A stretch of 64,000 bases of DNA, taken from Bordetella parapertussis. GTDB lineage: Bacteria; Pseudomonadota; Gammaproteobacteria; Burkholderiales; Casimicrobiaceae. Each line of letters begins with the position of its first letter. Position 1 is the first letter of the stretch. The stretch spans positions 24,403 through 88,402 of the forward strand of contig CALQLA020000018.1 in the NCBI GenBank assembly GCA_943331295.2. Direction: 5' to 3'. The notes below the pieces were generated by a model. It made no database searches. It was not told the DNA's origin and worked only from the letters and a program-made list of their open reading frames with translations. The position numbers and the translations under genes are program-made. Below, one piece after another: positions 11,283-21,500 of this stretch.

Positions 11283-11809
11283 TCAGCCGCCGATCAGCCG
11301 CAGGTCGAACGCGCGCTGGACCAGCCACAGCAAAGCGACCAGCGCGATGGCAGCAGAGCCGCCGCCGACGAGCACGCGCTGGTAGAGCATCGTGCCGCGC
11401 CGCCAATAGGCGACGGGGAGGGAGGCCGCGACGATCGCCAGTTGCAGCAGCGTCTCGGCCCACGCGCGCCCCGCGGCATCGACGTGCGTCGCGCCGGCAA
11501 GGGTCGCGCGGAGCGTCGCATAGCCGGCGCCGGCACGGCCGGTGACGCCGTCGATCGCCGCGACGCAGCTCGCCGGGTAGATGTCGGGTGCCTGTCCCGC
11601 GAGGCGCACGCAGTCGGCGCGCGCATCGTTTTCAGCCGGCACAATGCCGGCGTGCTGCCGCCCGGCAGTCGCTCGAGAACCACGGCATCGGCGGCGGGAA
11701 CGAACGGTGAAGCAGCCACCGGTGAAGCAACGATCAGCGCGGCGACGAGACAGGCGACGGGCGCAAGACGGTTGCCGCGGAAGCCCGGTACGTCTGGTGC
11801 GGGTGTCAT
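11283..11809 (-). pseudogene. Collapsed TPR-protein / HupE-UreJ fusion remnant
   Basis: Two reading frames are needed. From the ATG at 11809: a signal sequence (APVACLVAALIVASPVAAS) and ADAVVLERLPGGSTPAL, like the start of secreted TPR proteins. Near 11630 the sense switches frame to DCVRLAGQAPDIYPASCVAA, a TPR-like segment. This runs into AETLLQLAIVAASLPVAYW and SAAIALVALLWLVQRAFDLR, which resembles the C-terminal two spans of HupE/UreJ permeases. The order TPR protein then HupE/UreJ downstream of a DUF4331 gene is one I recall from other betaproteobacteria. Deletions have removed most of both genes and fused them out of frame. Confidence 0.6.
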
Positions 11810-11850
11810 GATGCAGGTTCCGGCGTGAGAGGGCTCGAGGGTTGGCGATC

Positions 11851-11881
11851 GGGCGGCCCGGACATGGAAGCCGGGCCGCCC
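11851..11881 (-). terminator. Perfect 11-bp stem-loop after the DUF4331 remnant
   Basis: GGGCGGCCCGG (11851-11861) and CCGGGCCGCCC (11871-11881) pair perfectly around a 9-nt loop. It lies 24 nt beyond the stop of the DUF4331 frame. No U-tract follows on either strand, so it may be a processing or Rho-assisted terminator. Confidence 0.55.
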
Positions 11882-11904
11882 GGCGCCTGGCGGCGGTGTC
11901 GCGC

Positions 11905-12465
11905 CTACGGCACCAGCGGGCCGCAGGGATTGGCCCCCGGACCCGTTTCGCCGCAGTCGACGCGACGGCGATTCCGGCTGTCGTACGGTGTCGGCAGGAA
12001 CGGGAAGTTCTTCGCGATGCCGTTGGCGGTGATGTCGGTGCCCACGACGCCCGGCGCGCCGGCGAGGAAGTTGACGCCGTCACCCGCCCGGGCGTTGATG
12101 TAGTTGGTGCCGCCAACCACGCGAATGCCGATGTCGGTCACGTCGTCGTTCGGGCGCCGCCCGTGGGCCAGCCGGCCTTGTCGGACGAGAGCGCGGCGCC
12201 GAGCCGATTCTGCATTTCCGCCGGCGTCGGGTCATAGCGCAGGTCGAGGCGCAGCAATTCCGAGCACGGCTGGCCGCAGCCGCCGGTGACGGCCTGGCCC
12301 GGATACTTGAGCAGGATCGAGATCAGGTCGGTGCGATTGGTCGCCGGCGAGCCGTTGATCGGGACGATCGGCACGCCGTAGACGAGGTCGAACGCGGTGG
12401 CGAGCACCGGGTTGCGGTAGGCGTCGACGAACTGAACTTCATCCTCCGGACCGGCGGCGTGCCCG
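11905..12465 (-). pseudogene. DUF4331 protein remnant, 5' deleted and frameshifted
   Basis: Only the C-terminal ~185 residues of a DUF4331 protein remain: DEVQFVDAYRNPVLATAF, SELLRLDLRYDPTPAEMQN, then after a frame change GRRPNDDVTDIGIRVVGG, ending in a Cys-containing tail NPCGPLVP. The frame change is at about 12164. Inserting one base there would restore the family motif AGWPNGRRPNDDV, so a 1-nt deletion (or a base-calling error) is the cause. The N-terminal two thirds are absent: upstream of ~12465 the sequence no longer resembles the family. DUF4331 proteins are secreted beta-rich proteins of unknown function. Confidence 0.7.
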
Positions 12466-12599
12466 CGGCGGCAGCGTGCCCAGCGCGAATTGCGACGCAA
12501 GGGCGTCGAGCCGTGCGCTGCGCCGGGGCAAGCTCGCCTCGGACGTGTCGCCGCCTCGCCGCCGATGGCAGGGCGTCACGGCGTCACGGCGGAACGGCG

Positions 12600-13193
12600 T
12601 CAGGCGCGACGGTGCGTACCCATGACCCGCGCGGCGCCAAGCGCGAGCAGCGCGCCCAGCATCGCCAGCATGGCCGGCGAGAGCGCAGGAACCGGCACGG
12701 TCGCCGGCGCGGCCTCGGCCGCGGGAATCGCAGCCGCCACGGTCGTGGTGATCGGCCACGTCGTGTTGTCGGCGGGACTGCTGTCACCGCCGCCGCTCAC
12801 CGAGATCGCATTCTCGATCGCGCCCGCCACCGTCGGCGTGACGTTGATCGTCGCTACCGCGATGTCGGCCATCTCGGCACCGATGGACGACTTGCTGGAG
12901 CATGTCACGGTCTGCGCCGTTATGCCGCAGGCGAACTGGATGCTGGTCGACACGCTGTTGATCCCGAGCGTCGACGGCAGCACGTCGGTCACGGCCATGG
13001 AGCCCTTGCTGGCGCCGGTGCCGATGTTCGAGACCGCCAGCGTGTAGCTGAACGGGGTGCCGACCGTGGCGGCGACCGGCCCCGACACGCTGGGCGTCAG
13101 GTTCGGCGTCGCGCCGTGCGAGGCCGCGGCGACGAGCAGCAACGCGAGGGCGCAGAACAGCGCGCGGGCGTAGTACAGCAAGGGGTTGGTCAT
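12600..13193 (-). CDS. Secreted DUF11-repeat protein with IPTL-like C-terminal anchor
   Basis: 197 residues. Signal peptide (LYYARALFCALALLLVAAAS), then one DUF11-type beta-sandwich (TVGTPFSYTLAVSNIGTG ... DVLPSTLG ... ISVSGGGDSSPADNTT), an Ala/Pro linker, and a C-terminal tripartite tail: PVPALSPAMLAMLGALLALG followed by basic ARVMGTHRRA. That layout (short motif, hydrophobic span, Arg-rich end) is that of IPTL-CTERM/exosortase-type sorting tails, although the central Trp of the usual motif is absent. It is probably a small surface or envelope protein. Its start lies 11 nt after the stop of the HPF-like gene, so it is the last gene of that operon. Confidence 0.7.
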   Translation of the reverse strand: MTNPLLYYARALFCALALLLVAAASHGATPNLTPSVSGPVAATVGTPFSYTLAVSNIGTGASKGSMAVTDVLPSTLGINSVSTSIQFACGITAQTVTCSSKSSIGAEMADIAVATINVTPTVAGAIENAISVSGGGDSSPADNTTWPITTTVAAAIPAAEAAPATVPVPALSPAMLAMLGALLALGAARVMGTHRRA

Positions 13194-13204
13194 GGGGGGT
13201 CGTC

Positions 13205-13579
13205 TCAGTCCTGCGCTTGTGCCGCGGCCGCCAGCGCCGTTCGCGCCGCCCGTGCTTCGTGGCTGCGCGGGTCGTGCTTCCCGAGCGAAGCGCCGACGGC
13301 ACGCTTCAGCTTGCGCACCGCGCCGTCGATCGCCTGGTGCGCGCTGTCGGCGCGTTCCTTCACGATCACCGGTTCCAGGCCGGACAGGCGGGCCTCCAGC
13401 GTGCAGTGGATGTCGTCGGCGCAGGACTTCGCCTCGCTGTCGACGTCCGACAGGTGCGCCTCGACGCTCGTGATGCGCTCGCCGAAGCGTCCGAGCGCCG
13501 CCGTCACGACGGTCTTCAGGTGTTCGGTCATCAGCTGGCGGCCGTCGGTATTCGGGCCCGAGTGGAGCAGGATTTCCAT
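13205..13579 (-). CDS. HPF/RaiA-family ribosome-associated protein
   Basis: 124 residues from the ATG at 13579, with GGAAGG 7 nt before it. It has the beta-alpha-beta-beta-beta-alpha pattern of HPF/RaiA: MEILLHSGPNTDGRQLMTEH, SVEAHLSDVDSEAKSCADD, CTLEARLSGLEPVIVKERA, HQAIDGAVRKLKRAV. Such proteins bind the 30S decoding region in slow-growing or stressed cells and block or dimerise ribosomes. It is not the main long-form HPF linked to rpoN; it is the accessory type seen in stress clusters. It sits between a DsbA-like and a DUF11 gene with gaps of 28 and 11 nt. Confidence 0.8.
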   Translation of the reverse strand: MEILLHSGPNTDGRQLMTEHLKTVVTAALGRFGERITSVEAHLSDVDSEAKSCADDIHCTLEARLSGLEPVIVKERADSAHQAIDGAVRKLKRAVGASLGKHDPRSHEARAARTALAAAAQAQD

Positions 13580-13607
13580 GATTGCCTTCCGTGTGGCGGG
13601 GTTGCGG

Positions 13608-14258
13608 TCACGGCCGAGCCGTGACTGCTGCGGGTTCGGCGGGCGCGACATCGGCGCCTGCCGGCGTCGGTGCGGACGCCCGGCCGGAGTCCCGCGAATC
13701 GGGGGCCGCGCTGCGATGCCTGCGCAGCAGGGTCTCCACCTCTGCGTAGAGCGAGTCCATACCGAACGAAACGTCCTTGATCCGGCCGTTGACGAAAAAC
13801 GCGGGGGTGGAGCGGATGCCGTTGGCGACTCCGCTCCGCATGTGCTCCCGGATCCGCTGCAGGTAGGGATGGTCATTCATGTCCGCCGCATAGCGCGCCA
13901 TGTCGAGCCCGACGTGCTCCGCGTAGCCCCGCAGCTGCGGCAGCTTCAGGTGCGCCTGGGTGTCGAAGAGGAGGTCGTGCATCGGCCAGAACCGGCCCTG
14001 GGCGCCCGCACTCTCGGCGGCCTCGGCGGCGTGCATCGCGTGGGGGTGCAGCGCCTCCAGCGGGAAGTGCCTGAACACGAACCGGATGTGGCCGTCGAAC
14101 CGATGCAGCAGCAGGCGAACGGCGGGTGCCGCCCGCCTGCAGGCGGGGCACTCAAAGTCGCCGTACTCGACGATCGTCACCGCGGCGCCGGCGGGGCCGA
14201 TCGTGTGCTCGACTGCGCTCGCCGCTTCTTCGGGGGCAACGCCGTGGGATGGGTTCAT
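13608..14258 (-). CDS. DsbA-family thioredoxin-fold protein (cytoplasmic)
   Basis: 216 residues. Thioredoxin_4/DsbA fold with active site ECPACRRA (CPAC, about residues 37-40) following VTIVEYGDF, an inserted helical domain, and the cis-Pro loop STPAFFVNG. It lacks any signal peptide or membrane anchor, so it should act in the cytoplasm, unlike true DsbA. The C-terminal ~30 residues are Ala/Pro-rich and probably disordered. A GGAG site precedes the ATG at 14258. First gene of an operon with the HPF-like and DUF11 genes. Likely role: thiol oxidoreductase in a stress response; partner proteins are unknown. Confidence 0.8.
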   Translation of the reverse strand: MNPSHGVAPEEAASAVEHTIGPAGAAVTIVEYGDFECPACRRAAPAVRLLLHRFDGHIRFVFRHFPLEALHPHAMHAAEAAESAGAQGRFWPMHDLLFDTQAHLKLPQLRGYAEHVGLDMARYAADMNDHPYLQRIREHMRSGVANGIRSTPAFFVNGRIKDVSFGMDSLYAEVETLLRRHRSAAPDSRDSGRASAPTPAGADVAPAEPAAVTARP

Positions 14259-14494
14259 CGGGGACTCCGGGAGGGCAATGCGGGGCGGGCCGGGCGGATT
14301 GCGCTCCGTTGCGACTGCGGGTCGGAGCGGCGCCGGTCCTGATGGATTGCACTATCGCGCTGCAGCGCGGGGCGGGTCTGTCTGCTGACGCACAATGGCC
14401 GCGTCGTGGCACCCGTCTGCCCGGACCGGGCGGAAAAATCCGCTCCGCGCGCGGCGAACATCAGTACAATCGGACCCTTTTTCGAAGGCACGCC

Positions 14495-15397
14495 ATGTGG
14501 TTTCGCAACCTGCAAGTCTTTCGCCTGCCGACGCCCTGGAGCATTGGGCTCGCCGCCCTCGAAACGCAGCTCGCGCGCCATCCGTTTCGCCGCTGCGGCG
14601 GCAGCGAAGCGATGTCCCGGGGCTGGGTGGCGCCGCAGCCGGACGGCGCGCTGGCACATCCGCTTGCGGGCCGGTGGCTGGTCGCGCTGCGCACGGAGCA
14701 GCGCCTGCTGCCCGCATCGGTGATCAAGGACGAGGTGAAGGAGCGCGCGGCGGCGATCGCCGACCAGCAGGGCTATGCCCCCGGGCGCAAGCAGCTGCGC
14801 GACCTGCGCGAAACGGTGAGCGCGGAACTGCTGCCGCGCGCGTTCACCCGCAGCCGGACGACGCACGCCTGGATCGACGCGAAGGCCGGCTGGCTGTGCG
14901 TCGACGCGCCCAGTGCCGCCAAGGCCGAGGCGGTGATTGAACTGCTGCGCGAGTCCCTCGACGACCTGCCGCTCTCGATCCTGCACACGGAGGTTTCACC
15001 GACCGCAGCGATGTCCGAATGGCTGGCCGGCGGCGAGGCGCCTCCCGGGTTCACGATCGACCGCGACTGCGAATTGAAGTCGTCCGGGGAAGAGAAGGCC
15101 GCCGTCCGCTACGTCAGTCATCCGCTGGAAGGCGAGGAGGTGCGCGCGCACCTGGCGGGCGGCAAGCTGCCCACGCGACTGGCGCTGACCTGGGAGGGTC
15201 GGGTCTCCTTCGTGCTGACCGAGAAGCTGGAGATCAAGCGCCTGGCGTTCCTCGACATCGTCAAGGGCGAGGTGCAGGGCACGGCCGAGGAGGCCGGCGA
15301 GCAGTTCGACGCCGACTTCGCGCTGATGACCGGTGAGCTTTCGCGCTTCCTGCCCCGGCTGGTGGACGCGCTGGGCGGGGAGAAGGCCGGCGGCTGA
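14495..15397 (+). CDS. rdgC: Recombination-associated protein
   Basis: 300 residues starting MWFRNLQVFRL, the signature N-terminus of RdgC; SRGWVAPQPDG, LLPASVIKDEVKERA and the C-terminal KLPTRLALTWEGRVSFVLTE are also family hallmarks. RdgC forms a ring-shaped dimer around DNA and restrains RecA. Length is normal. The frame is open ~120 codons upstream, but the conserved start and a TACAAT -10-like box at 14465-14470 fix the ATG at 14495. It is divergent from the DsbA operon and convergent with the giant glucan synthase. Confidence 0.93.
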   Translation: MWFRNLQVFRLPTPWSIGLAALETQLARHPFRRCGGSEAMSRGWVAPQPDGALAHPLAGRWLVALRTEQRLLPASVIKDEVKERAAAIADQQGYAPGRKQLRDLRETVSAELLPRAFTRSRTTHAWIDAKAGWLCVDAPSAAKAEAVIELLRESLDDLPLSILHTEVSPTAAMSEWLAGGEAPPGFTIDRDCELKSSGEEKAAVRYVSHPLEGEEVRAHLAGGKLPTRLALTWEGRVSFVLTEKLEIKRLAFLDIVKGEVQGTAEEAGEQFDADFALMTGELSRFLPRLVDALGGEKAGG

Positions 15398-15536
15398 CGT
15401 CTCTGCCGCGCCGGAACCTGCTCCGCCGGCAGGGAGCGCTGCCGTGGCCGGTGCCTCGCGTACCCAAGGGAAACCCTGGCAGCTTCGCCGGGGACCCACA
15501 GCGAACGGCGATGCGCGCGGCCGTCGGTTGCCAGTC

Positions 15537-18500
15537 CTATACAGCCGCCTCGGGTGGGCGACGCGTCTCGACGTTCACGTCGATGCGATGCGACTGGCCG
15601 TCGCCGGCGAGCATTGCGACATTGTCCGCCTGCTGCGTGCCGTCGACCGTGACGGTCACCGAGTCGGGCGCCGCATCGCCGTCCACCCGTATCCGCCGCA
15701 CCGCAATGTCGTACCACGCATCGAGAAAGCGGTAGCGCAGGCTGAACGATTCCCAATGCGGCGGCATGCATGGCGCGATGCGCAGGCGATCCGCCTCGAG
15801 GGTGAGACCCAGCACCGATTCGGTGATCAGCCGGTACATCCAGCCGGCCGAGCCGGTGTACCACGTCCAGCCGCCGCGGCCCGCATGCGGCGCGCGCGCA
15901 TAGATGTCGGCGGCGACCGCATAGGGCTCCACCTTGTAGGTCGCGACGGCCTCCGGCGTCCGCGCGTGGTTCGCCGGGTTGATCATCGCGGTCAGCTCCC
16001 AGGCGCGCGTGTTGTCGCCCAGTGCCGCGAACGCCATTGCCGCCCACACCGCGGCATGGGTGTACTGGCCACCGTTCTCCCGGACGCCCGGAACGTACCC
16101 GCGGATGTAGCCGGGATCGAGGCCGGAGTTGTCGAACGGCGGATCGAGCAGTTGCACCAGCCCCGTGTCGGCGTGCACCAGCCGCGCATGCAGGGCCGCC
16201 ATGGCCTGGCGCGACCGCGGGCCGTCGGCGCTGCCGGACAGCACCGACCAGCTCTGCGCCACCGAGTCGATGCTGCATTCGGCGTTGCTGCTGGAACCCA
16301 GCGGCGTGCCGTCGTCGAACCAGGCGCGGCGGTACCAGTCGCCGTCCCACGCGCTCGCCTCGATGTGCCGCGCGAGCTGTCGCGCGGATTCCTCGCACCG
16401 GTCGGCGAACGCCGGGTCGTCGCGGCGGCGCGCCAGCGGCGCGAACTCGCGCAGCACGTGGCAGAGGAAGAACGCGAGCCACACGCTCTCGCCCTTGCCT
16501 CCGATTCCCACGAGGTTCATCCCGTCGTTCCAGTCGCCGGAGCCCATCAGCGGCAGGCCCTGCGCACCGAAGCGCAGTCCGTGGAGGATCGCGCGGCGGC
16601 AGTGTTCGTAGACGCTCGCGCTGTCGTCGGACCGCGCGGGCAGGTCGTAGTACGAGTCCTCGCCCGCATTGACCGGCCGTCCCTCGAGCGACGCCGCCGC
16701 CTCGTCGAGGACCGAGTGGTCGCCGGTCGAGCGCACGTAGCGGCACGTCGCCAGCGGCAGCCAGAGATAGTCGTCGGAGCAGTGCGTGCGCACCCCGCGT
16801 CCGGAGGGCGGATGCCACCAGTGCTGGACGTCGCCCTCGATGAACTGGCGGCCGGCGCAGCGGACGATGTGCGCCCGGACGAGGCCGGGCTCGCAGTGGA
16901 CCAGCGCCATCGCGTCCTGCAGCTGGTCGCGGAAGCCGAACGCCCCCCCCGACTGGTAGTAGCCGCTGCGTCCCCACATGCGGCAGGCGAGGGTCTGGTA
17001 GACGAGCCAGCCATTGGCCAGCACGTTGAGCGCCGGGTCCGGCGTCGCGACCTGCACCGCGGACAGCGTGTGGGTCCAGTAGCCGACGACCGCCTGGAGC
17101 GCCGCGCTGGTGGCGATGGCGCCGCGGAAGCGTTGCGCCAGCATGCCCGCTGCCGCGGCGTCGCGACCGGCGCCCAGCCGGAAGACGATGCCCCGCTCCT
17201 GCCCGTCCAGGAGTTCGAGCGGCACCTGGATCGCGGCGCAGGGGTCGAGCGCGGCGCCGGTGCGGCCGGAGAGACACCGGCTGCGCAGCGCGGCCGGATT
17301 GCGCAGCGTGCCGTTGCGGCCGAGGAACTCGGTGCGGTCGCCAGTGACCGAGCGCACCGTGTCGTCGACGTCGAAGAACGCGATGTGGTCGGCGAAGTCG
17401 CCGTTGAACGGATTGCGCGCGAATACCGCGCCCGTGCGGGCATCGATCTCGGTCGTCACGTGCATCGCCGACTTTGCCCGCAGGTCGCCCAGCACCCACT
17501 CGACGTAGCCGGTCACGGAGAGGCGCCGCGCGCGGCCGGAATGGTTGCTCACCTGCAGCGAGAAGAACTTGACCGGCGCATCGAGCGCGCAAAAGAGCGT
17601 CAGCTCGGTATGGATGCCGTCCTCCGTCCGCTCGAACACGCTGTAGCCGAAGCCGTGGCGCGCGCGCTGTGGCGCGGCGCCGCCGCAGACGAGCGACGTC
17701 GGCGACCAGAAGTGACCCGTCTCCTCGTCACGCACGTACATCGCTTCGCCGCTCGACTCGCCGACCGAATCGTTGTGCCATGGGGTGAGGCGGAACATCT
17801 GGGCGTTGCCGCTCCATGTGTAGCCCAGGCCGCTCTCCGATACGACGGTGCCGAACTGGGCGTTCGCAAGCACATTCGCCCACGGCACCGGCGTCGGCTC
17901 GCCGGCCGGCGGCGCGATCACGTATTCGCGTCCGTCGGCGGCGAAACCGCCCGTGCCGTTGAACAGCGTGAGTCCGGTTGCGGCGGGTCCGGGGGGCGCC
18001 TCGGCCTTCGGCCGGTACGTCCGCGTCGGCACGAACTGCGGCATTCGCGCCGCGACCGGCACCCGCCGGTCGAGCTGCTCCGACAGGGTCCCGAGGCGGT
18101 CGGCGATGATCGCGCGGGCGACCGACTGGAACAGGATGCGGTCCTCGGGCGAGATCTGCTCCGCCTGCCGGACGAAGATGCCCCCGGGCCGGTCGACGAC
18201 CTGCGATTCGACGCCGGCGGCGATCAGCCCGACGATCTGCTCCTGCAGCTTCTGCCGGTAGCCGTTGTGCTCTTCGTTCCAGATCACGAGGTCCACGACC
18301 AGGCCCTTGAGGCGCCAGTACGCGTGCGCCTGCACCAGCTGGCGCACGATCTCGATGTTGGCGGCGTCCCCGATCTGCAGCAGGACGATCGGCAGGTCGC
18401 CGGAGATCGCGTAGCCCCACAGGCCGGATTGGCCGCGGCGGTTCCGGACGAGGACGCTGGCCGGCGCGCGCAGCGAGGCGTTGGCGTAGATCACGGCGCC

Positions 18501-21500
18501 GGCGAGCTGTCCGTAGAGCTGCGAGTCCGCCTCGGTGGCGTTGAGCTGCCGGAGCACCACCTGGCTGTGCGTCCACGTGAGTTCGAAGACGCGATCGGCG
18601 AGCCGCGGATCCTGGTACTTGTCGACGAGTACCAGCACCGCCTCGCGGGTTTCGGCCATTCCCGACACCATGTCGACGGTGGCTGTGGCGCCGGGCGCGA
18701 TCACCAGGCGATGGCGGATCGCCGCGATCGGGTCGAGCACCGCGCCCTGCGTGCCCGACAGCGGGCCGGGGACCGTCATGGCGGCCGGGGCCGCGACGGA
18801 GCCGCCGCGACCGATGAAGCGCATCCGGTCGGTCTCGAACGAGATGCCGGGCGCGTGGGCGCCGTGCACCGTGAGCACGTGGAACATCCACGGCACCTGC
18901 TCGGCATGCGAGCGCGGGCGGCGGGTGCAGACGATCGCGCGCCGGGCCTCGAGCAGCTCCGTCTGCACGAAGAGATTGCTGAACGCCGGATGCAGCGCAT
19001 CGGCGGCGGCAGGCGCCAGCACGATCTCGGCATAGCTCGTGATCTCGATCGTCCGCGCCGCGCGCGACCGGTTGGTCACGCGGACCCGGCGGACCTCGAT
19101 GTCGTCCTCGGGCGAGACCACGATCTCCGTGTGCGTGTCGAAATCGGCGTCGCGGCGGCGGAATTCCGCGCGCCCCTCGGAGAAGATCGCCTCGTAGTGG
19201 TCGGGCTGCGTCAGCGTGGGCTGGAATGCGGTCGACCAGTATTTCCCGCTCGCGGGCTCGCGCAGATAGCAGAACGTGCCCCAGTTGTCGGATGTCGCGT
19301 CCTCGCGCCACCGGGTCATTGCGAGGTCCTTCCAGCGGCTGCTCCCGCCGCCGGCATGCGTCACCATCACGTGGTAGCGGCCGTTCGACAGCAGCTGGAC
19401 CTCCGGCAGCGCGGTATCCGGCGTCTTGAACGTGCGCACCGGCATCTCGGGGCCTGTGCCGATGACGCGCGCCCCGGAGACGTCGGCAGCCAGCGGATGG
19501 AACCACGTGGCGCGCGGGATGCGCTCCTGCAGGAGCAGCAGCGTCGCCTGCAGCTGGGGTTCGGCTTCGAAGCGCTTCTGCATCGGGCGGCCGAGCAGCG
19601 CGTACGCCAGCGCGAGCAGGCTCATCGACTGGTGATGGGCCATGTACGAGCGCACCACGGCGCTGGTTTCGCCGCGCCGCTGGCGCGACGGCGTGTAGTC
19701 GATGGCCTCGTGCAGTCCCAGCCGGCCGGCCAGGCCGGCGCCAGCGAGGCGCTTCAGGTTGTGGCAGGCCGCCTCGGGGGCGACCATCAGCGCCAGTGCC
19801 GACGCGTACGGCGCCACGACGAGGTCCTCCCCCAGCCCGCGCTTCAGGCCCAGTCCGGGAACCCCGAATGCGCGGTACTGGTAGTTGAGGTTGACGTCGG
19901 TCGTGTTGTAGCCGCTCTCGGACATCCCCCACGGCACGCGGCGCTGGCGTCCGTAGTCGATCTGTCGCGCCACGGCGGACCGGTACGTCTGGTCGAGCAG
20001 CGTGTTCGGGTACGTCGGCATCACGAGGAGCGGCATCAGGTACTCGAACATCGAGCCGCTCCACGACAGCAGGACCGGCTCGCCGCCGGCCGACGTGAGC
20101 AGCCGCCCGAGGGCGAACCAGCTTTCCTGCGGCAGCTTTCCCTGCGCGATCGCGACGAAGTTGCACAATCGCGCTTCCGAGGCGAGGAGGTCGTAGTACG
20201 CCGTGTCGCACCGCTTGTCGCTGATGTTGCAGCCGATCACGAGCTGCCGGCGCACCTTGTCGTACAGGAAGTCGTAGTCGAGCGTGGTGTAGGCGGTCGC
20301 GTGCAGCGCGAGCGCTTCGAGCGCCGCCATTCTTGCGGCGGCCCCCTCCGCGCCGGCCGCGACGAGGGCCGCGAGAGGGTCGGCCGCCTCGCCCGCGCCG
20401 CCTGCGACGGTGTCGTCGGGCGCCGCCGGGCGGGGCGGAAGAGCGGCGGCCAGCTCGCGCAGCGACGGAATGCCGCGGGCGCCGGGCAGCGTGGCAGCCA
20501 CGTCGGCCTGGAGCCGCAGCGCGAGCCAAGGCGCGAGCAGCAGCAGCTCGTCGCGCCACTCGTCGCACTGCCGGGCGAGCGCCACGGCCCAGAAGCCCGC
20601 GTCGTCGGCGGTTCCGGGATGCGCGGCGGCAACGGCCGCGGCAACGCCTCCGGCGCGGACGGCGAGCCGCTCCGCGTGGGTCCACGCCTCGGCGAGCCCG
20701 GCAGGCGCGCCCGCCGGCGAGGCCGCCAGCAGGAGCGCGGACTCGAACTGCGCCATCACCGTCGCCATCGCCGCTGCCGGCGGATCCTTCGCGAGCGCCT
20801 CGGCCAGCACCCGGAACGTGTCGGCGAGACCGGCCCGCCACTCCGGATTGAGAACCGGCGCATCGATCAGCGCCAGCAGGCCCGGACGCAGCGTCAGCAG
20901 GTGGCCGACGAGGTTGCCGCTGTCCACGGTCGACACGTAGTGCGGCGCAAGCGGCCGGCACGTTCCGGTGTCGTACCAGTTGTAGAAGTGCCCGCGATAG
21001 CGCTCGAGCGAGTCCATCGTGCGCAATGCGTTCTCGGTGCGCGCGACGACCGTGCCGGTCGAGCAGTAGCCGAAGTCGTGCGCCGCCAGGTTTGCCAGCA
21101 GCGCCATGCCCATGTTGGTCGGCGAGGTCCGGTGTGCCACGCGGAAGGCCGGATGCTCCTGCATGTTGTCCGGCGGCAGCCAGTTGTCGTCGGGCCCGAC
21201 GTAAGTCTCGAAATAGGCCCAGGTCCGGCGCGCGAGTTCACGCAGGAAGCGGACCTGGCCAGCGCTGATGCCTTCGTCCTGCCGGGGGATCGGTCGGCTG
21301 ATCCACCATGCGATGGCGGGCGACGCCGCCCAGAGCAGCAGCACCGGCGTCGCGATCGCCAGCGCCATCGCGTCGACGAGGCAAAGGCCGGTCCACGCGA
21401 TGCCCGCGATCGCCGGCGCCACCCACATCGCGCGATAGGCGGCCGACAGGCTCGCGTGGTCGCCGTGCTCCATGGCGCGATCGACCTCGCTCGACGGATT

